Translations under genes and position numbers: made by a program
Assembly (NCBI GenBank): GCA_021927905.1
Contig: BLLK01000046.1
Location: forward strand, 620,001-684,000
DNA length: 64,000 nt
Source: Chaetoceros tenuissimus
Lineage: Eukaryota; Bacillariophyta; Thalassiosirophyceae; Chaetocerotales; Chaetocerotaceae
Direction of reading: 5' to 3'
Notes under the pieces: model-generated
Database searches by the model: none
Told to the model about the DNA's origin: nothing
What the model saw: the letters and a program-made list of their open reading frames with translations, nothing else
In this document: positions 63,306 to 64,000 of the stretch, piece after piece
Layout of the letters: every line of letters starts with the position of its first letter
Numbering within the stretch: position 1 is the stretch's first letter

Positions 63306-64000
63306 ATGAAGTTGTTTATCCCTACTCTAATCTTTTGCTGCAATGCTTTCTTGGCATCTGCTATACAAGTTAGCGACAACAAGGACGACGAGAAAAATGA
63401 AAGAAAGTTGCAGCAAGGCTTTCCACCAAATGATATGCCGCCTATGAATTTCCTACCACCTACAGACATACCAGTTCCTGGCGATCTTGGATCAACAGGT
63501 GGTTTTCCCATAGGAGGATTTCCTACTACAGGATCTAATACTGTTGGCGGATTCCCTAGTGGCGTTGGCGGTGTTACTGATACCGGAGCTTCAAATGTTC
63601 ATATTGGTGGTCCTGGAGATGATGACCACAATGGTGATCCAAACTCGATCATCAATGGAGTTCTAGCGCAAAAGGGAGATTATCCTTGGTATGCAAGGAT
63701 TATGAAGACTTCTGGGTCGCAATGGTGTGGAGGTAGTCTCATTGCAGAAGATTGGGTACTAACCGCTGCCCATTGTTTCCCACCTGGTGTTTCTGGGCTC
63801 AACGTGTTTGTGGGAGCACTTTGTATGGACTCTTACACGAATTGTGATCAAAAAGTGGAAGCATTTACAATTAGACAAGTTATTCTGCATCCTCAGTATG
63901 ATCCTAACACCTGGGCGAATGACTATGCTTTGATCAGGTTAAATGGCAAATCTTCTGTAGCTCCTGTTTATATCGACAACATGAATCTCTCTTGGGGATT
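63306..64000 (+). CDS. Secreted trypsin-like serine protease (partial)
   Basis: S1-family protease truncated by the window end. Signal peptide MKLFIPTLIFCCNAFLASA. A long Gly/Pro/Phe-rich pro-region follows (residues about 37-105: GFPPNDMPPMNFLPPTDIPV, GGFPIGGFPTTGSNT). Activation site then protease start IINGVLAQKGDYPWYARI (Ile-Ile-Asn-Gly new N-terminus). Catalytic His in WCGGSLIAEDWVLTAAHCF and catalytic Asp in NDYALIRLNG; the Ser (GDSGGP) and oxyanion region lie beyond the edge. Several Cys fit the usual disulfides. It would be a secreted or vacuolar protease; such trypsin-like genes are common in diatoms. Substrate cannot be judged from this fragment. Confidence 0.9.
   Translation, partial: MKLFIPTLIFCCNAFLASAIQVSDNKDDEKNERKLQQGFPPNDMPPMNFLPPTDIPVPGDLGSTGGFPIGGFPTTGSNTVGGFPSGVGGVTDTGASNVHIGGPGDDDHNGDPNSIINGVLAQKGDYPWYARIMKTSGSQWCGGSLIAEDWVLTAAHCFPPGVSGLNVFVGALCMDSYTNCDQKVEAFTIRQVILHPQYDPNTWANDYALIRLNGKSSVAPVYIDNMNLSWG

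Overview
The window reads as nuclear DNA of a diatom (photosynthetic stramenopile). Single-copy eukaryotic genes (CDC45, NSE4, GET1, ECM29, DHX15/Prp43) carry short GT-AG introns, mostly 70-210 bp. Several predicted plastid proteins begin with an ER-type signal peptide followed by a Phe-containing cleavage motif (ALAF-STP, EGFAPS, AAAF-QT), the bipartite leader typical of diatom plastid preproteins. An HSF gene and a Pro-Ser-repeat membrane protein also fit a diatom. The genus cannot be fixed from sequence alone.

Layout. 1-9 kb: a UBA-UAS (UBX-type) protein cut by the window start, an unknown Ser/Gln-rich protein with a basic C-terminal block, GET1, NSE4, a doubtful small gene, and an ankyrin/coiled-coil protein. 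9-20 kb: a large atypical sugar-phosphate cyclase divergent from CDC45, a CTR copper transporter divergent from a thylakoid-lumen protein, and a DUF1995 plastid protein divergent from a bestrophin, then a tRNA-Lys(CUU). 20.2-25.5 kb: a young, apparently whole Ty3/gypsy LTR retrotransposon with identical-looking 216-bp LTRs and a 5-bp target duplication, only 56 bp downstream of the tRNA. 26-35 kb: an ankyrin-like protein, a prolyl-4-hydroxylase/GT60 glycosyltransferase fusion, a secreted or anchored protein, another ankyrin-like protein, a COA3-like protein, a 78-aa split gene with a conserved look, and a Nudix hydrolase. 35-40 kb: plastid protoporphyrinogen oxidase with a tandem-repeat tail interrupted by an apparent frameshift, a small inverted-repeat DNA element flanked by diverged direct repeats, and an HSF. 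40-64 kb: ECM29 (five exons), DHX15/Prp43, a Pro-Ser-repeat membrane protein, D-cysteine desulfhydrase, an unknown Ser-rich protein, mitochondrial aspartate aminotransferase, an MsrB-MsrA fusion, a circularly permuted plastid GTPase, and a secreted trypsin-like protease cut by the window end.

Genes are packed with 0.1-1.3 kb spacers, and many are divergent pairs sharing one intergenic region. They belong to ordinary cell pathways: DNA replication and repair (CDC45, NSE4), proteasome and ER quality control (ECM29, UBX protein, GET1), mitochondrial respiration, and plastid function. The most unusual items are the hydroxylase-glycosyltransferase fusion (a candidate one-polypeptide version of the Skp1 oxygen-sensing modification), the repeat-tailed protoporphyrinogen oxidase, the reverse-order MsrB-MsrA fusion with apparently lost zinc ligands, the oversized DOIS/DHQS-like cyclase, and the retrotransposon next to a tRNA gene with a possible self-priming site.
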